DNA from: Verrucomicrobiota bacterium
GTDB lineage: Bacteria > Verrucomicrobiota > Verrucomicrobiia > Verrucomicrobiales > DEV007
Assembly: GCA_013152075.1 (NCBI GenBank)
Contig: JAADHD010000284.1
Span: 1 to 15,125, forward strand
Length of the DNA stretch: 15,125 nt
Reading direction: 5' to 3'
Part shown: positions 1-8,176 of the stretch, in pieces
Numbering within the stretch: position 1 is the first letter of the stretch
How the letters are laid out: every line of letters starts with the position of its first letter
Program-made: the position numbers and the translations under genes
The notes under the pieces: generated by a model
Databases searched by the model: none
Told to the model about the DNA's origin: nothing
Seen by the model: only the letters and a program-made list of their open reading frames with translations

Positions 1-278
1 TTTGTATTATCATAACCCCGTTCACGCCATTCTTTCGCCGTAAACAATCTTACTCCGTAGTCCCATTCATGGACCGCCACCATCACTGTCTTTTTTGCCC
101 CCTCAATGCGAGTGAAAACCTCAGGATCAATCGCCAGGGTTTCAAAAATAATGCCGCTGCGCATTTTTTTGACAGCGGCCTTTTCCTCAGCAAGTGCTTT
201 TCCAGTGCTGCCCAGCCCGCCTACCAGTAAAAAGCTCACTCCAACAACAAAGATAATCAGTTTTGGGCAAATTTTCAT
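1..278 (-). CDS. Exported hypothetical protein, N-terminal part (cut by window edge)
   Basis: The reading frame runs from an ATG at 276-278 leftwards and is still open at base 1, so only the first 92 residues are visible. The N-terminus (MKICPKLIIFVVGVSFLLVG, then a Gly/Ala-rich stretch up to about residue 30) is a good Sec-type signal peptide, so the mature protein is probably periplasmic or outer-membrane associated. The visible mature part (for example VMVAVHEWDYGVRLFTAKEW) matches no family I recognise. The gene is divergent from ruvA with a 93-bp gap, in which I see no convincing promoter for either side. It is real by its signal peptide and codon use; the function is unknown. Confidence 0.7.
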   Translation of the reverse strand, partial: MKICPKLIIFVVGVSFLLVGGLGSTGKALAEEKAAVKKMRSGIIFETLAIDPEVFTRIEGAKKTVMVAVHEWDYGVRLFTAKEWRERGYDNT

Positions 279-371
279 GTAATTTTGCGAATCAACAGCT
301 TTGAAATAAGGTTTGACCATACGGGTCGTCCAATAAATCCTATACCCTACTTCTCAACTATACTGATTTCC

Positions 372-980
372 ATGATTACCTTTCTTAACGGCGTCCTTGC
401 CGAGATCCTTCCCAATCGTGTCGCCCTTGATGTTCAGGGAGTGGGCTATCAAATCAACATGCCGCTGGGCAACCCGGACTCTCTCGGCAAAATTGGCGAT
501 CAGGTCAAAGTGCTTACCCACCTACACGTACGTGAACAGGAAATGACCTTGTATGGTTTCAAATCCAGTGAAGAACGTGACCTTTTCCTGTTACTCATCA
601 ATCGAGTATCTGGAATCGGACCAAAGGTCGCCATGTCCATCCTCAGCAGCATGGGCTCTGCAGATTTCAAACACGCCGTTGTCATGGGTGATCTCGATAC
701 CCTTTCCCGAATCAAAGGGCTCGGCAAAAAAACCGTCGAACGCATTGTGCTCGAACTGAAAGACAAGATCGGCGTCACTACTGCCTGGGAAACTGCCGCC
801 GGAGCACAATCCAGCACATCTTCAGAAGATTCGCTCAAGAACGATGCGGTACTCGCCCTCATCTCTCTTGGTTACAAACAGTCCGAAGCTCACCGGGCAG
901 TCGCCAAAGCCTGCGCAAACTCTCCCGCTCCTGCCAATGCCGATGACATCCTGCGCGCGGCACTTCGTCTGCTTCAATAA
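372..980 (+). CDS. ruvA: Holliday junction branch migration protein RuvA
   Basis: RuvA forms a tetramer that holds the four-way Holliday junction and loads the RuvB helicase during recombinational repair. From the ATG at 372 the protein is 202 residues, the usual RuvA length. A longer frame opens at a TTG at 285, but its extra 29 residues do not resemble RuvA, whereas MITFLNGVLAEI aligns with the family's start. Domains are in the expected order: N-terminal OB-fold (about 1-63, with VALDVQGVGYQI), two helix-hairpin-helix motifs (RVSGIGPKVAMSIL and RIKGLGKKTVERIV), an acidic/Ser-rich linker, and the small C-terminal RuvB-binding domain (AVLALISLGYKQSEAHRAV). No ruvB or ruvC lies next to it; the next gene starts 8 nt downstream and is probably co-transcribed. 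Confidence 0.97.
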   Translation: MITFLNGVLAEILPNRVALDVQGVGYQINMPLGNPDSLGKIGDQVKVLTHLHVREQEMTLYGFKSSEERDLFLLLINRVSGIGPKVAMSILSSMGSADFKHAVVMGDLDTLSRIKGLGKKTVERIVLELKDKIGVTTAWETAAGAQSSTSSEDSLKNDAVLALISLGYKQSEAHRAVAKACANSPAPANADDILRAALRLLQ

Positions 981-988
981 CACATCTG

Positions 989-2368
989 ATGAGCACCCTG
1001 TCGCCACAGCTTAGCCGTCGATCCCCTGAGGATGCGGTCGCAGCCATTCAGAAAGCTTTCCCTGAGCAAGGGCTTTTCAGCGGCAAAGACTGGCGGCTTT
1101 CACCTACCGCTTTCCCGCTATCGCCGAAAACATTCCGACAACTTGAGCGCATCGGCGGCTTACTCCATCGTTTTCAACGAGCCAGCGACACGCTTTATCG
1201 ACGCAGTCGTAATGGTTCACTGCCAAGCTGGCTTCATCAATATCTGGACCGAGGCAAGCCGGAAACTCTCGTCGAACTCGGGGCTGATCCACGTATCCGG
1301 CATCAACTGCCCCGTGTCATCCGGCCCGATCTCATCCTCACCGAAGACGGCTTCACGATGGCCGAGCTCGACAGTGTTCCCGGCGGCATTGGCCTGACCG
1401 CATGGCTCAACCAGACGTATGCGAATACTCTCGGCGATGATCACATTATCGGTGGATCAAAAGGTATGCTCGAGGGTTTCGATTCAATCTTCGCAGACGG
1501 GGCCGATCTGGTGATCTCCGAGGAAGCGTCTGACTACCGGCCGGAATCCAAGTGGTTAACCGATCAACTAAACGCCTCGAATTCTCATTCCGATGATCGC
1601 TGGCAAATCCACTCGGCTGAAAACTATCAAAACGATGGCGGCCGATCAGTGTATCGGTTTTTTGAATTATTCGATCTGCCCAATCTACCTGGCATGGAAA
1701 AACTGGCCAGGCGCTCAGCCCTCGGTGAATTCGATCTGAACGCTCCCTTCAAAGCTTTCCTTGAAGAAAAAATGTGGCTCGCCCTGTTCTGGTCACGCCC
1801 ACTCCAGGAAATCTGGAAAAGGGAGTTGCGGGAGAGCAATTGGAAACGCCTTCAGGACATCATCCCGCGTAGTTGGATTCTTGACCCCACTGCTCTGCCT
1901 CACCACGGCGTCATTCCAAAACTCGAGATCAACCATTTTTCTGAACTGAAAAACTTCAGCCAACGTGAACGCGAATACGTGCTCAAGATCAGCGGGTTTT
2001 CTGAAATCGGCTGGGGCAGTCGCAGTGTCAGCATTGGCCACGACCTCTCACAGAATGAATGGAGCGCCGCCATAGATAACGGCCTGTCTTCCTTCGATGA
2101 GCATCCTTATGTGTTACAGGAATTTCATAACGGCAAACTCGTTCACCATCCCTATCTTGATCCCAAATCGGGAAAGATCGTCGAAATGGAAGGCCGCGTG
2201 AGACTGTGCCCCTATTATTTTACCGAACCCTCGGAATCCGGCTCGGGTAATCCGATGATCAAACTCGGTGGAGTACTCGCGACCATTTGCCCAGCCGACA
2301 AAAAAATACTCCACGGCATGAGCGAAGCGATCATGGTTCCCTGCCACGTGGATGAGGACGGTTATTAA
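989..2368 (+). CDS. ATP-grasp-like protein of unknown substrate
   Basis: A 459-residue soluble protein starting 8 nt after ruvA, so probably in the same transcript. There is no signal peptide. Several stretches resemble ATP-grasp ligases of the circularly permuted/glutathionylspermidine-synthase-like type: TMAELDSVPGGIGLTAWLNQ (about 123-142), a Lys plus glycine-rich segment YVLKISGFSEIGWGSRSV (about 330-347), YVLQEFHNG, and a C-terminal EGRVRLCPYYF...GGVLATICP stretch where an Arg and acidic residues would coordinate nucleotide and Mg. If so, it would join a carboxylate to an amine using ATP. The family assignment rests on motif resemblance only, and the substrate cannot be told. The ATG at 989 is the first in frame after ruvA and has no clear ribosome-binding site, like most genes here. 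It converges on the membrane-protein gene ending at 2374, with only 5 nt between the stops. Confidence 0.6.
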   Translation: MSTLSPQLSRRSPEDAVAAIQKAFPEQGLFSGKDWRLSPTAFPLSPKTFRQLERIGGLLHRFQRASDTLYRRSRNGSLPSWLHQYLDRGKPETLVELGADPRIRHQLPRVIRPDLILTEDGFTMAELDSVPGGIGLTAWLNQTYANTLGDDHIIGGSKGMLEGFDSIFADGADLVISEEASDYRPESKWLTDQLNASNSHSDDRWQIHSAENYQNDGGRSVYRFFELFDLPNLPGMEKLARRSALGEFDLNAPFKAFLEEKMWLALFWSRPLQEIWKRELRESNWKRLQDIIPRSWILDPTALPHHGVIPKLEINHFSELKNFSQREREYVLKISGFSEIGWGSRSVSIGHDLSQNEWSAAIDNGLSSFDEHPYVLQEFHNGKLVHHPYLDPKSGKIVEMEGRVRLCPYYFTEPSESGSGNPMIKLGGVLATICPADKKILHGMSEAIMVPCHVDEDGY

Positions 2369-2369
2369 A

Positions 2370-2394
2370 CCATTCAAAATCTGCGTATGAATGG
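2370..2394. terminator. Candidate bidirectional hairpin between convergent genes
   Basis: A perfect 7-bp inverted repeat, CCATTCA (2370-2376) and TGAATGG (2388-2394), with an 11-nt loop, lies in the junction of the convergent genes ending at 2368 and 2374 and overlaps the stop codon of the minus-strand gene. There is no adjacent T tract, so an intrinsic terminator is possible but weak. Confidence 0.25.
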
Positions 2395-2802
2395 GCTAGA
2401 ACCCATGGATCGGCTTTTACGAGGAGCATAAGCCGGCGGTCTATGGGAATTCATCCTTCCAACTATGCAGTACCAGATAAACAAGCCGGCTGTAATAAAA
2501 ACTGCTACCACGGCAGGATTGGTGAGATAAAGCACTGACTCAGCGGTGGTGGAAGAAGAATTCTGCAAGGCAACGAACATTCCGGGGAACATTTTTTTCA
2601 CCAGTGAATAGGGAACATTGATGGCTAGGGCAACACTGAGCCATAGGGGAAAAACAATGATCGGAGCAATCACACCACATATAATTCCGGACACCACATG
2701 ACGTCTGGCATAAATACAACCTGCAATGCAAATAGGCGTCAGAATCCACAGTTGAGTGACAACCGCATCGCTCATGGGAGGTGATGCAACAATTATATTC
2801 AT
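2374..2802 (-). CDS. Small integral membrane protein, paralogue A
   Basis: A 142-residue hydrophobic protein with three likely membrane segments (about residues 13-31, 37-63 and 96-115). A short conserved loop (FPGMFVALQNSSSTTAE) lies between the second and third segments, and the tail is basic (RPPAYAPRKSRSMG onward). It is clearly homologous to the next gene upstream (2932-3348): about half of the aligned core residues are identical by eye, including GVIAP, ALAINVP, NSSS and WYC. The ATG at 2802 is fixed by an in-frame stop a few codons upstream. I recognise no named family. Inference: a tandem duplicate of unknown function, perhaps a structural or transport-accessory membrane protein. Confidence 0.75.
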   Translation of the reverse strand: MNIIVASPPMSDAVVTQLWILTPICIAGCIYARRHVVSGIICGVIAPIIVFPLWLSVALAINVPYSLVKKMFPGMFVALQNSSSTTAESVLYLTNPAVVAVFITAGLFIWYCIVGRMNSHRPPAYAPRKSRSMGSSPFIRRF

Positions 2803-2836
2803 GGGGACAATCTATACTATAGCTCACCATCCTCCG

Positions 2837-2860
2837 TTATAAACTCAAGCAAAGATTGTA
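2837..2860 (-). promoter_or_regulatory. Upstream element of paralogue A (conserved with paralogue B)
   Basis: This 24-bp stretch, 35 bp upstream of the paralogue A start, matches the stretch upstream of paralogue B (3383-3406) at 19 of 24 positions. Both contain TTATAA and AAGATT on the plus strand. On the minus strand it holds a TATAAC-like -10 box; no good -35 box is visible. It is either a promoter/operator or sequence carried along by the gene duplication. Confidence 0.4.
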
Positions 2861-2931
2861 ACGAGAGTTCCAAGGGGTGCTGAGCCGACATGAAGTTTTT
2901 CCTCTTTCCTGAGAATGGGGATTAAAAAATC

Positions 2932-3348
2932 CTACCGCCAGGTTTCACGTCTTAATATATTGGAACACCTCCCTCGCGCGCCTCCGGCTGAAGAAGCCGC
3001 CGCTAAATGTGCCGTTTTCCTCTCAACCCGGCAATACCAGGTAAACAGAACGGCGGTAACAAACATGGCAAGATAACTGGGATCCGTAATGAAGAGAACT
3101 GCCTCTGCCCAAACTGATGAAGAATTATGCAAACCAGTAAAAATTTCAGGAAACAGAGTTCTCAACAGCAAATGCGGCACATTGATCGCAAGCGCCGCAA
3201 TAACCCAGATAGGAATGAGCACCATGGGCGCAATCACACCGGTGATAATGCCCGCCACCAAACTACGCTTGGCATAGGTGCACGCCACAATACAAATCCC
3301 CGTTAAAACCCAAATAAGTGGCGATGCCAGTATATCTCCGAATTGCAT
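2932..3348 (-). CDS. Small integral membrane protein, paralogue B
   Basis: A 138-residue membrane protein with likely membrane segments at about 8-26, 30-56 and 88-106, and an Ala/Gly-rich then basic C-terminal tail. It is the duplicate of the gene at 2374-2802; the shared core includes YAKRSLVAGIITGVIAP, ALAINVPH, LHNSSSVWAEAVLF and TWYC. The two genes lie head to tail on the minus strand with 129 bp between them. A TAA eleven codons upstream of the ATG at 3348, with no other good start between, fixes the start. Function unknown; no charged or metal-binding residues inside the membrane spans suggest a transporter or channel. The conserved NSSS loop between segments 2 and 3 is the best candidate functional site. 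Confidence 0.75.
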   Translation of the reverse strand: MQFGDILASPLIWVLTGICIVACTYAKRSLVAGIITGVIAPMVLIPIWVIAALAINVPHLLLRTLFPEIFTGLHNSSSVWAEAVLFITDPSYLAMFVTAVLFTWYCRVERKTAHLAAASSAGGARGRCSNILRRETWR

Positions 3349-3382
3349 ACAGGAAATATACGCACCCGCCTGGAGTTATCGA

Positions 3383-3406
3383 TTATAATCCGAAGCGAAG
3401 ATTATA
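3383..3406 (-). promoter_or_regulatory. Upstream element of paralogue B with repeated GATTATAAT
   Basis: This element starts 35 bp upstream of the paralogue B start, the same distance as its counterpart at 2837-2860. The 9-mer GATTATAAT occurs twice here, at 3381-3389 and 3400-3408, 19 bp apart. ATTATAAT is its own reverse complement, so each copy offers a perfect TATAAT on both strands. It probably contains the promoter of paralogue B; the repeats could also be paired operator half-sites. Confidence 0.45.
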
Positions 3407-3513
3407 ATGAAAGCCTCAACCCCTCCTGTAGATCCCCGCTCGCATTTCGTAATGGTGGACTCGATATCGAACGGTGGCTATATTACTGACAACCGACTAT
3501 TCTGGGTAACACC

Positions 3514-3604
3514 TTACCACCCCTAAATAAGCCTGCTTCCATTTTTCTAAGATGACAAAATTTTATTTCTAACTCATATTTACCACCCCTTGAAAGATGA
3601 CAAA
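3514..3604 (+). repeat. Duplicated translation-start region upstream of the FAD gene
   Basis: Two 11-mers recur in the same order: TTACCACCCCT at 3514-3524 and 3580-3590, and AAGATGACAAA at 3549-3559 and 3594-3604. The second pair contains the ATG of the FAD oxidoreductase gene. The first pair contains an ATG at 3552 that opens a six-codon frame (MTKFYF, stop at 3570-3572). The spacing between the two 11-mers is 24 nt in the first copy and 3 nt in the second. The rest of 3349-3513 shows the GATTATAAT repeats and nothing else I can name. Confidence 0.5.
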
Positions 3605-4853
3605 TAACTCACCACCCGTAGCAAATCCTGCCGGAAAAACAAGCTGCTGTGTCGTAGGTGGTGGACCGGCCGGCATGGTGCTCGCCTACCTTTTAGCAAT
3701 GGACGGAGTTGACGTTACCCTGCTCGAGTCGCATGCAGATTTTGCACGCGAATTCCGCGGCGATACTTTTCACGCCTCGTCGATGGACCTGATCGACGAT
3801 CTCGGGCTGCTAGAAAAACTCGATCCCCTGATTCTCTCACGATTGAACCAACTGGCGTTTACCACCCGCAGTGGTAAATCGCTCACCATGGCAAAATTCT
3901 CGGGAATGAAGAGCCGATTTCCATATGTCGCGATAGTGCCTCAAGCGGAATTTTTAACGATGTTAAGTGAGGAGGCTAAAAGCTTTCCCTCATTCAAAAT
4001 TCAAATGCAGGCCAATGTTCAGGAGCTCATTGAAGAGGGGGGAGAAATTGTAGGTGTTCACTACAAAAAAAATGACCAGGTTCACGAGCTGCGTGCTGAC
4101 TTGGTCGTGGCAGCCGATGGTCGTGCCTCCCGATTGCGAAAAAAGGCCGGTATTGAATTGATTACTGAAGCGCCACCAATGGATGTCTTGTGGTTCAGGC
4201 TCCCCCACCGCACCGGCGACGACGAGCAGAAAGACGGGGTAGAAATTCGAATTGGTTCCGGAACAATGATGGTGTTGTTAGGAAGAGGTGATTACTGGCA
4301 GTGCGGTTTCATCGTCTTGAAAGGCGCGTATCATGATATTCGGGGAGCTGGATTGGGGAAATTTCACCAGGAAATAAAAGAGCTCCTCCCTGTTTTTCTA
4401 CACGATCGAATCAAGGAAATAGATGATTGGAAAAAAATAGCTGTTCTCGCCGTACAGGTAGGCCGAGTGAATAAGTGGCACCGGCCCGGCTTTTTATTGA
4501 TAGGTGATGCCGCGCACGTAATGTCGCCTATCGGTGGTGTCGGAATCAATTATGCCATCCAGGATGCAGTAGCCGCATACAATTACCTGAGCCATCCCTT
4601 AAGCTCGGGTAGTGTCACCGATGAGAATCTTGCAGCTGTTCAAAAAAGGCGCGAATGGCCGACCAAAGTGATCCAGGGAATCCAGACGATGGCTCAAAAG
4701 CGCATCGTGAAAGCCGCGCTACAGACGAATGAAGAATTCACGTTTCCTCTTCCCTTACGAATCATCAGCAAGCTCCCGCTGCTAAACAAACTTCCAGCGT
4801 GGGTCCTCGCTTACGGGGTTCGGCATGAAACAATAGAAAAACGCAAGTCGTAG
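3597..4853 (+). CDS. FAD-dependent oxidoreductase/monooxygenase (FAD_binding_3 type)
   Basis: A 418-residue flavoprotein of the p-hydroxybenzoate-hydroxylase/UbiH superfamily, which uses FAD and NAD(P)H and commonly hydroxylates or otherwise oxidises an aromatic or polyene substrate. The N-terminal Rossmann motif is SCCVVGGGPAGMVLAYLLAM (GGGPAG at 21-26), with a ribose-binding Glu at the end of strand 2 (TLLES, residue 44). The middle DG motif is DLVVAADGRASRLRKKAG, and the GD motif that contacts the FAD ribityl chain is FLLIGDAAHVMSPIGGVGIN (GD at 303-304). All three signatures are intact and the length is normal, so the enzyme should be functional. There is no signal peptide, so it is probably cytoplasmic. 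The start lies at the second copy of a duplicated start-like region. The substrate is unknown, and no neighbouring gene names a pathway. Confidence 0.9.
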   Translation: MTNNSPPVANPAGKTSCCVVGGGPAGMVLAYLLAMDGVDVTLLESHADFAREFRGDTFHASSMDLIDDLGLLEKLDPLILSRLNQLAFTTRSGKSLTMAKFSGMKSRFPYVAIVPQAEFLTMLSEEAKSFPSFKIQMQANVQELIEEGGEIVGVHYKKNDQVHELRADLVVAADGRASRLRKKAGIELITEAPPMDVLWFRLPHRTGDDEQKDGVEIRIGSGTMMVLLGRGDYWQCGFIVLKGAYHDIRGAGLGKFHQEIKELLPVFLHDRIKEIDDWKKIAVLAVQVGRVNKWHRPGFLLIGDAAHVMSPIGGVGINYAIQDAVAAYNYLSHPLSSGSVTDENLAAVQKRREWPTKVIQGIQTMAQKRIVKAALQTNEEFTFPLPLRIISKLPLLNKLPAWVLAYGVRHETIEKRKS

Positions 4854-4860
4854 TGAATTT

Positions 4861-4878
4861 AGAGCGTGAATAAGCTCT
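4861..4878. terminator. Weak hairpin between convergent genes
   Basis: AGAGC (4861-4865) and GCTCT (4874-4878) form a 5-bp stem with an 8-nt loop, between the stops of the FAD gene (4853) and the minus-strand dehydrogenase (4900). There is no clear T run, so this is low confidence. Confidence 0.2.
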
Positions 4879-4899
4879 GGCTTCTTCCTGTCATTTATT

Positions 4900-7800
4900 C
4901 TACTTCAGCGATTTCAGAAACACCACCAGATCAGCAAGATCCTGCTCGCTCATCACGGCATCCAATCCCTGGGGCATCAGTGACACCGCGCCGGGAGCGA
5001 TCTCCGCAATATCTGCTCTGGCAATACGCTGCTCGGCACCTGGCCCCATCACCAGTGCCACATGATCAGAAGAAGCTTCTCTCAGCATTCCGTATAGGGC
5101 TCCGCCAGCTTTGGTTGTCAAAGTCACTGGTTCGTATGAGCGCACAAAATTCGAGCTGGGGTAAATGATCGCCTCCAACAAGTCACGTTCCGTGCGCACC
5201 TTGCCGATGTGAGTGAGATCAGGCCCGAATTTACCACCAACATAACCGATGGAATGACAAACTGAACAGGCGGTCTTCTGACTATTGTAAACCAGATGCC
5301 CGCGTTTTTTATCCCCCTTGACCACCACCTTTTCCAAGGCATCGAGTTTCGCTTTTTGTTCCTTGATGCCTACATTCACTGAAGCCAACAAAGCTTCGCC
5401 TTTCTCTTTCACGACCTGTGGAAATTTTTCCAGCAAGGGGTCAATCATGTCGCTGCGAAGAGCAGACTTCGCTTCGGATTGACTAAGGGAGTCAATCAGC
5501 TGCAATCCGATTTTTTCTTCGCTGCAACCTTTGAACGCCACCAGCAAACTCGATAGCTCCATCGGATTGATATTCTTCATCACCAGTGCAAGACTCTGCA
5601 TTTGCTCCCCATTCAAATTTGAATGTTCCAGAACTCCCGCTGCCACGCTACGCTCCATCGGCGGGCGTGACGCTTCGATACTACTGATCAAAAAATCGAA
5701 CAGTTTTTGCGACGGCGTGGTGCGCGAAATTGATGACAACACACTCAACGCCGCTAGCCTCGCACCTTTCGCCTGCTTCACATTTCCGGCAATCGTCAGC
5801 AAAGGCGCTTTCAATGCACTTATCGCCCCTTTTGCAGCCAGCCTGGCTTTAAGTGCGCTCACAGCATCTTGTGACACCGCATGATTTGTCGAATTGAGTG
5901 ACAATACCAATCCCTCGGTCCATGTAGCAGGCATTCGTTTCATTGAAACTTGAGACGCAGCTCCCAATAAAAGCTGCCGCGCGATATCACTCGTTACCGA
6001 ATTTGTCAGCGCTACTGCAATCATTTTCTGTACAGACTCACTCGCAGCCGATTGCCCAATCTGATTTTGCAAGGTCGCTCTCTCTTCAGCTCCCAATTGG
6101 TCCACCTTGGCCAGTTGTTGGCGATAATACTCAGTCAGCTCTCCTCCCCATTCCGGATGAAATTCTATGATCCATGCCGCCACCTGCTTTAGTGCAGGCT
6201 GCTTAGAGGTTAGCAAAGGCACCACTTCGGTCGCTTGCAAATCCCCCCCACTCATCTGGTCTAGAGCAATCAAAGCCGCACGATGTTTCAACACCGCTAC
6301 TTTCGTTGACTGGGTCGAAAGCTGTTCGATCGCCTGACGCAAAAAATCCGCATCACCAATTTCAATCAGCGCGTAAATCAAGGCGTGCTCCAGAAGACGG
6401 TCGGTGGAATCTCCAATACCGTCGAGTAATCCTGCAAGCGCATTTTTTGATCTCAACTGCCCGAGCGAAGTCGCCGCCTTACGCCGTAAGTGCGGCGATT
6501 TAGCCTGAAGGCACTTCATCAACCCTTTTTCCGCCGCCGCATCCTGATGAATTCCCGCAGAGTGACAGGCCGCCTGCCTCACCGTGTCGGACGCATCATT
6601 CAGAGCGAAACGGACGGAAGCTCTCGCGGCATCACCATCAATTCGGGTGAGCGCCCAAACAGCATTCAATCGCACTTGTTCACTTGGCGACTGCTTCAGT
6701 AAATCCGCCAACACTCCAACCGCAACTTCTCCCTGTTTGCCAAGATCGGCGATCGCTCGTTTTTGCACCGCCACCCGCGAATCTCCCAATCGTTTGGCCA
6801 AGCCAACCGACTCCTGACCTTTCCATTTCAATTTCAATCCTCGCGGATCAGAAACTTTTTTGCCATCCGTCCGGGTAATTCTAAAAATCCCCCCCATCAC
6901 ATCTGGCTTGGCAATCTGCGAAGTGGGGCAACAGATCCGATACCATCCCCCAGTGTTGATCACCACCAAACTGCCATCAGCATCTTCAAACACATCGGTC
7001 GGGTGAAACTCCGGGTTGTCAGAGACGAGAAAATCACTGTCTTCCGTTTGATAAGTCGAGCCCTTGCTTTTTAACACGTGCCGTTGAACCCGTTTCAAAT
7101 TAAAATGGCTGGTGAAGATATTATCCTGGAACTCTTTACCGAAAACCTGTGATTCATATCTCGTCACCCCACAGGGTACTGCCGATCCGAGCTGCGTCAT
7201 CGGCGGCATTAGATCCCCCGTCCGCGTCAAGCCATCCAATACCCCGTTCGGTTTGCCATACACACTGCCATAAATCGTATGCACCAAAGCATCCTTCTTG
7301 CCCGCATGTGGATGATAAAAAAAGGTGCAGGTAAATATTGGATCTCCCGACGCCGTAAAAGTCACCCCCACCGGATTATCCATCCCACCGCTCATGATCG
7401 TATCACTGGCCGTGCCGTCTGCACGTCGGCGGAAAAGATGCCCCGCCGAGTCCTTCAACTCAGGTTGACCGGGACGGGAATAACTCTGTTCCGCGAAAGC
7501 TCCCTTGTTCCAATAGATCCACCCGTCTGGCCCGAGGTAGGGCCCATGCAGATCATTCGCACATCCCGTCATGGTTTTGCCATCATGCCACACCGTTCGC
7601 TCATCCGCCACACCATCATCATCGGTATCCACCAACTTCCAAATCACCGGCACTGCCGAGACATACACTGCTCCATCATGACAAAGCACGCCTTCCGGGA
7701 ACATCATGCCGTCCGCAAATACCGTGCTTTTATCAAAAACCCCATCACCATCCGTATCAACCAAACGCATGATGCGATGATCTTTTCTTTTATACTGTTC

Positions 7801-8040
7801 CTCGGATTTTCCAGAAAACCCCGACGAATCCGAAACAAACAACCTGCCTTGCTCGTCGAAATCGGCCTCCATCGGACGATTGACCAAGGGTGGCCCGGCG
7901 ATTTGCTCGACTTTGAATCCTTCCGGCACTGTCAGTGTCTGATCCTTGAATTTAAATTCGCCGGCAATAGTCGTAGAACTCAGGCTCATGCCAATAAGTA
8001 AAAAAATAGCAAAAGAGCGAACGCTTCGTAACTGTTTCAT
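4900..8040 (-). CDS. PVC-type exported dehydrogenase with HEAT repeats and c-type heme domain
   Basis: A 1046-residue exported protein. Residues 1-27 (ending SSTTIAG) are a Sec signal peptide. Residues about 30-400 form a beta-propeller dehydrogenase-like domain of the Pirellula/Verrucomicrobium membrane-bound dehydrogenase family, with two Asp-rich calcium-loop-like motifs (DTDGDGVFD at 95-103 and DTDDDGVADE at 138-147) and the family hallmark GWYRICCPTSQIAKPDVMGG near its end. Residues about 420-880 are Ala/Leu-rich helical repeats of HEAT type (LADLLKQSPSEQVRLNAVWA). The C-terminal domain carries one heme c site, CSVCH at 925-929, followed by GGKFGPDLTHIG, with Met residues near the C-terminus as possible distal ligand. 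By family, such proteins are predicted periplasmic redox enzymes, perhaps on sugars or sulfated polysaccharide products; the substrate is unproven. It is divergent from the Tat-exported gene at 8242. No frameshift is seen. Confidence 0.92.
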   Translation of the reverse strand: MKQLRSVRSFAIFLLIGMSLSSTTIAGEFKFKDQTLTVPEGFKVEQIAGPPLVNRPMEADFDEQGRLFVSDSSGFSGKSEEQYKRKDHRIMRLVDTDGDGVFDKSTVFADGMMFPEGVLCHDGAVYVSAVPVIWKLVDTDDDGVADERTVWHDGKTMTGCANDLHGPYLGPDGWIYWNKGAFAEQSYSRPGQPELKDSAGHLFRRRADGTASDTIMSGGMDNPVGVTFTASGDPIFTCTFFYHPHAGKKDALVHTIYGSVYGKPNGVLDGLTRTGDLMPPMTQLGSAVPCGVTRYESQVFGKEFQDNIFTSHFNLKRVQRHVLKSKGSTYQTEDSDFLVSDNPEFHPTDVFEDADGSLVVINTGGWYRICCPTSQIAKPDVMGGIFRITRTDGKKVSDPRGLKLKWKGQESVGLAKRLGDSRVAVQKRAIADLGKQGEVAVGVLADLLKQSPSEQVRLNAVWALTRIDGDAARASVRFALNDASDTVRQAACHSAGIHQDAAAEKGLMKCLQAKSPHLRRKAATSLGQLRSKNALAGLLDGIGDSTDRLLEHALIYALIEIGDADFLRQAIEQLSTQSTKVAVLKHRAALIALDQMSGGDLQATEVVPLLTSKQPALKQVAAWIIEFHPEWGGELTEYYRQQLAKVDQLGAEERATLQNQIGQSAASESVQKMIAVALTNSVTSDIARQLLLGAASQVSMKRMPATWTEGLVLSLNSTNHAVSQDAVSALKARLAAKGAISALKAPLLTIAGNVKQAKGARLAALSVLSSISRTTPSQKLFDFLISSIEASRPPMERSVAAGVLEHSNLNGEQMQSLALVMKNINPMELSSLLVAFKGCSEEKIGLQLIDSLSQSEAKSALRSDMIDPLLEKFPQVVKEKGEALLASVNVGIKEQKAKLDALEKVVVKGDKKRGHLVYNSQKTACSVCHSIGYVGGKFGPDLTHIGKVRTERDLLEAIIYPSSNFVRSYEPVTLTTKAGGALYGMLREASSDHVALVMGPGAEQRIARADIAEIAPGAVSLMPQGLDAVMSEQDLADLVVFLKSLK

Positions 8041-8130
8041 GATGTGTAGAGGGTAATCGAAAGATAAAGGTTAGCCGCACCTCTTTACAATATCTCGTAA
8101 TTTATTTACAAAACTCCCAAAGCTCTTTTT

Positions 8131-8159
8131 TTGCTAAAATAACGGTGTATATTTATATC
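8131..8159 (+). promoter_or_regulatory. Candidate sigma-70-like promoter of the DMFase-like gene
   Basis: TTGCTA (8131-8136) and TATATC (8154-8159) are separated by exactly 17 bp and match the consensus boxes at four of six positions each. They lie 83 bp before the ATG at 8242, in an AT-rich part of the 201-bp divergent spacer. A dispersed repeat sits between promoter and gene. Confidence 0.3.
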
Positions 8160-8176
8160 AAGCCCCCCTTCTTCCC

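Noticed and set aside
285..371. N-terminal extension of RuvA from a TTG start
   Set aside because: The 29 extra residues do not resemble RuvA, and the ATG at 372 gives the family's usual start and length.
279..371. Promoter TTGACC (313-318) with TATACC (341-346) for ruvA
   Set aside because: The spacing is 22 bp, too long for a sigma-70-like promoter.
2540..2830. Alternative minus-strand frame overlapping paralogue A, preceded by GGAGG
   Set aside because: The GGAGG abuts the ATG with no spacing, the translation is Cys/His-rich without pattern, and the other frame is homologous to paralogue B.
7279..8001. 240-residue plus-strand frame opposite the heme dehydrogenase gene
   Set aside because: His/Arg/Ile-rich translation without domain or start context; it is the antisense of a well-supported coding region.
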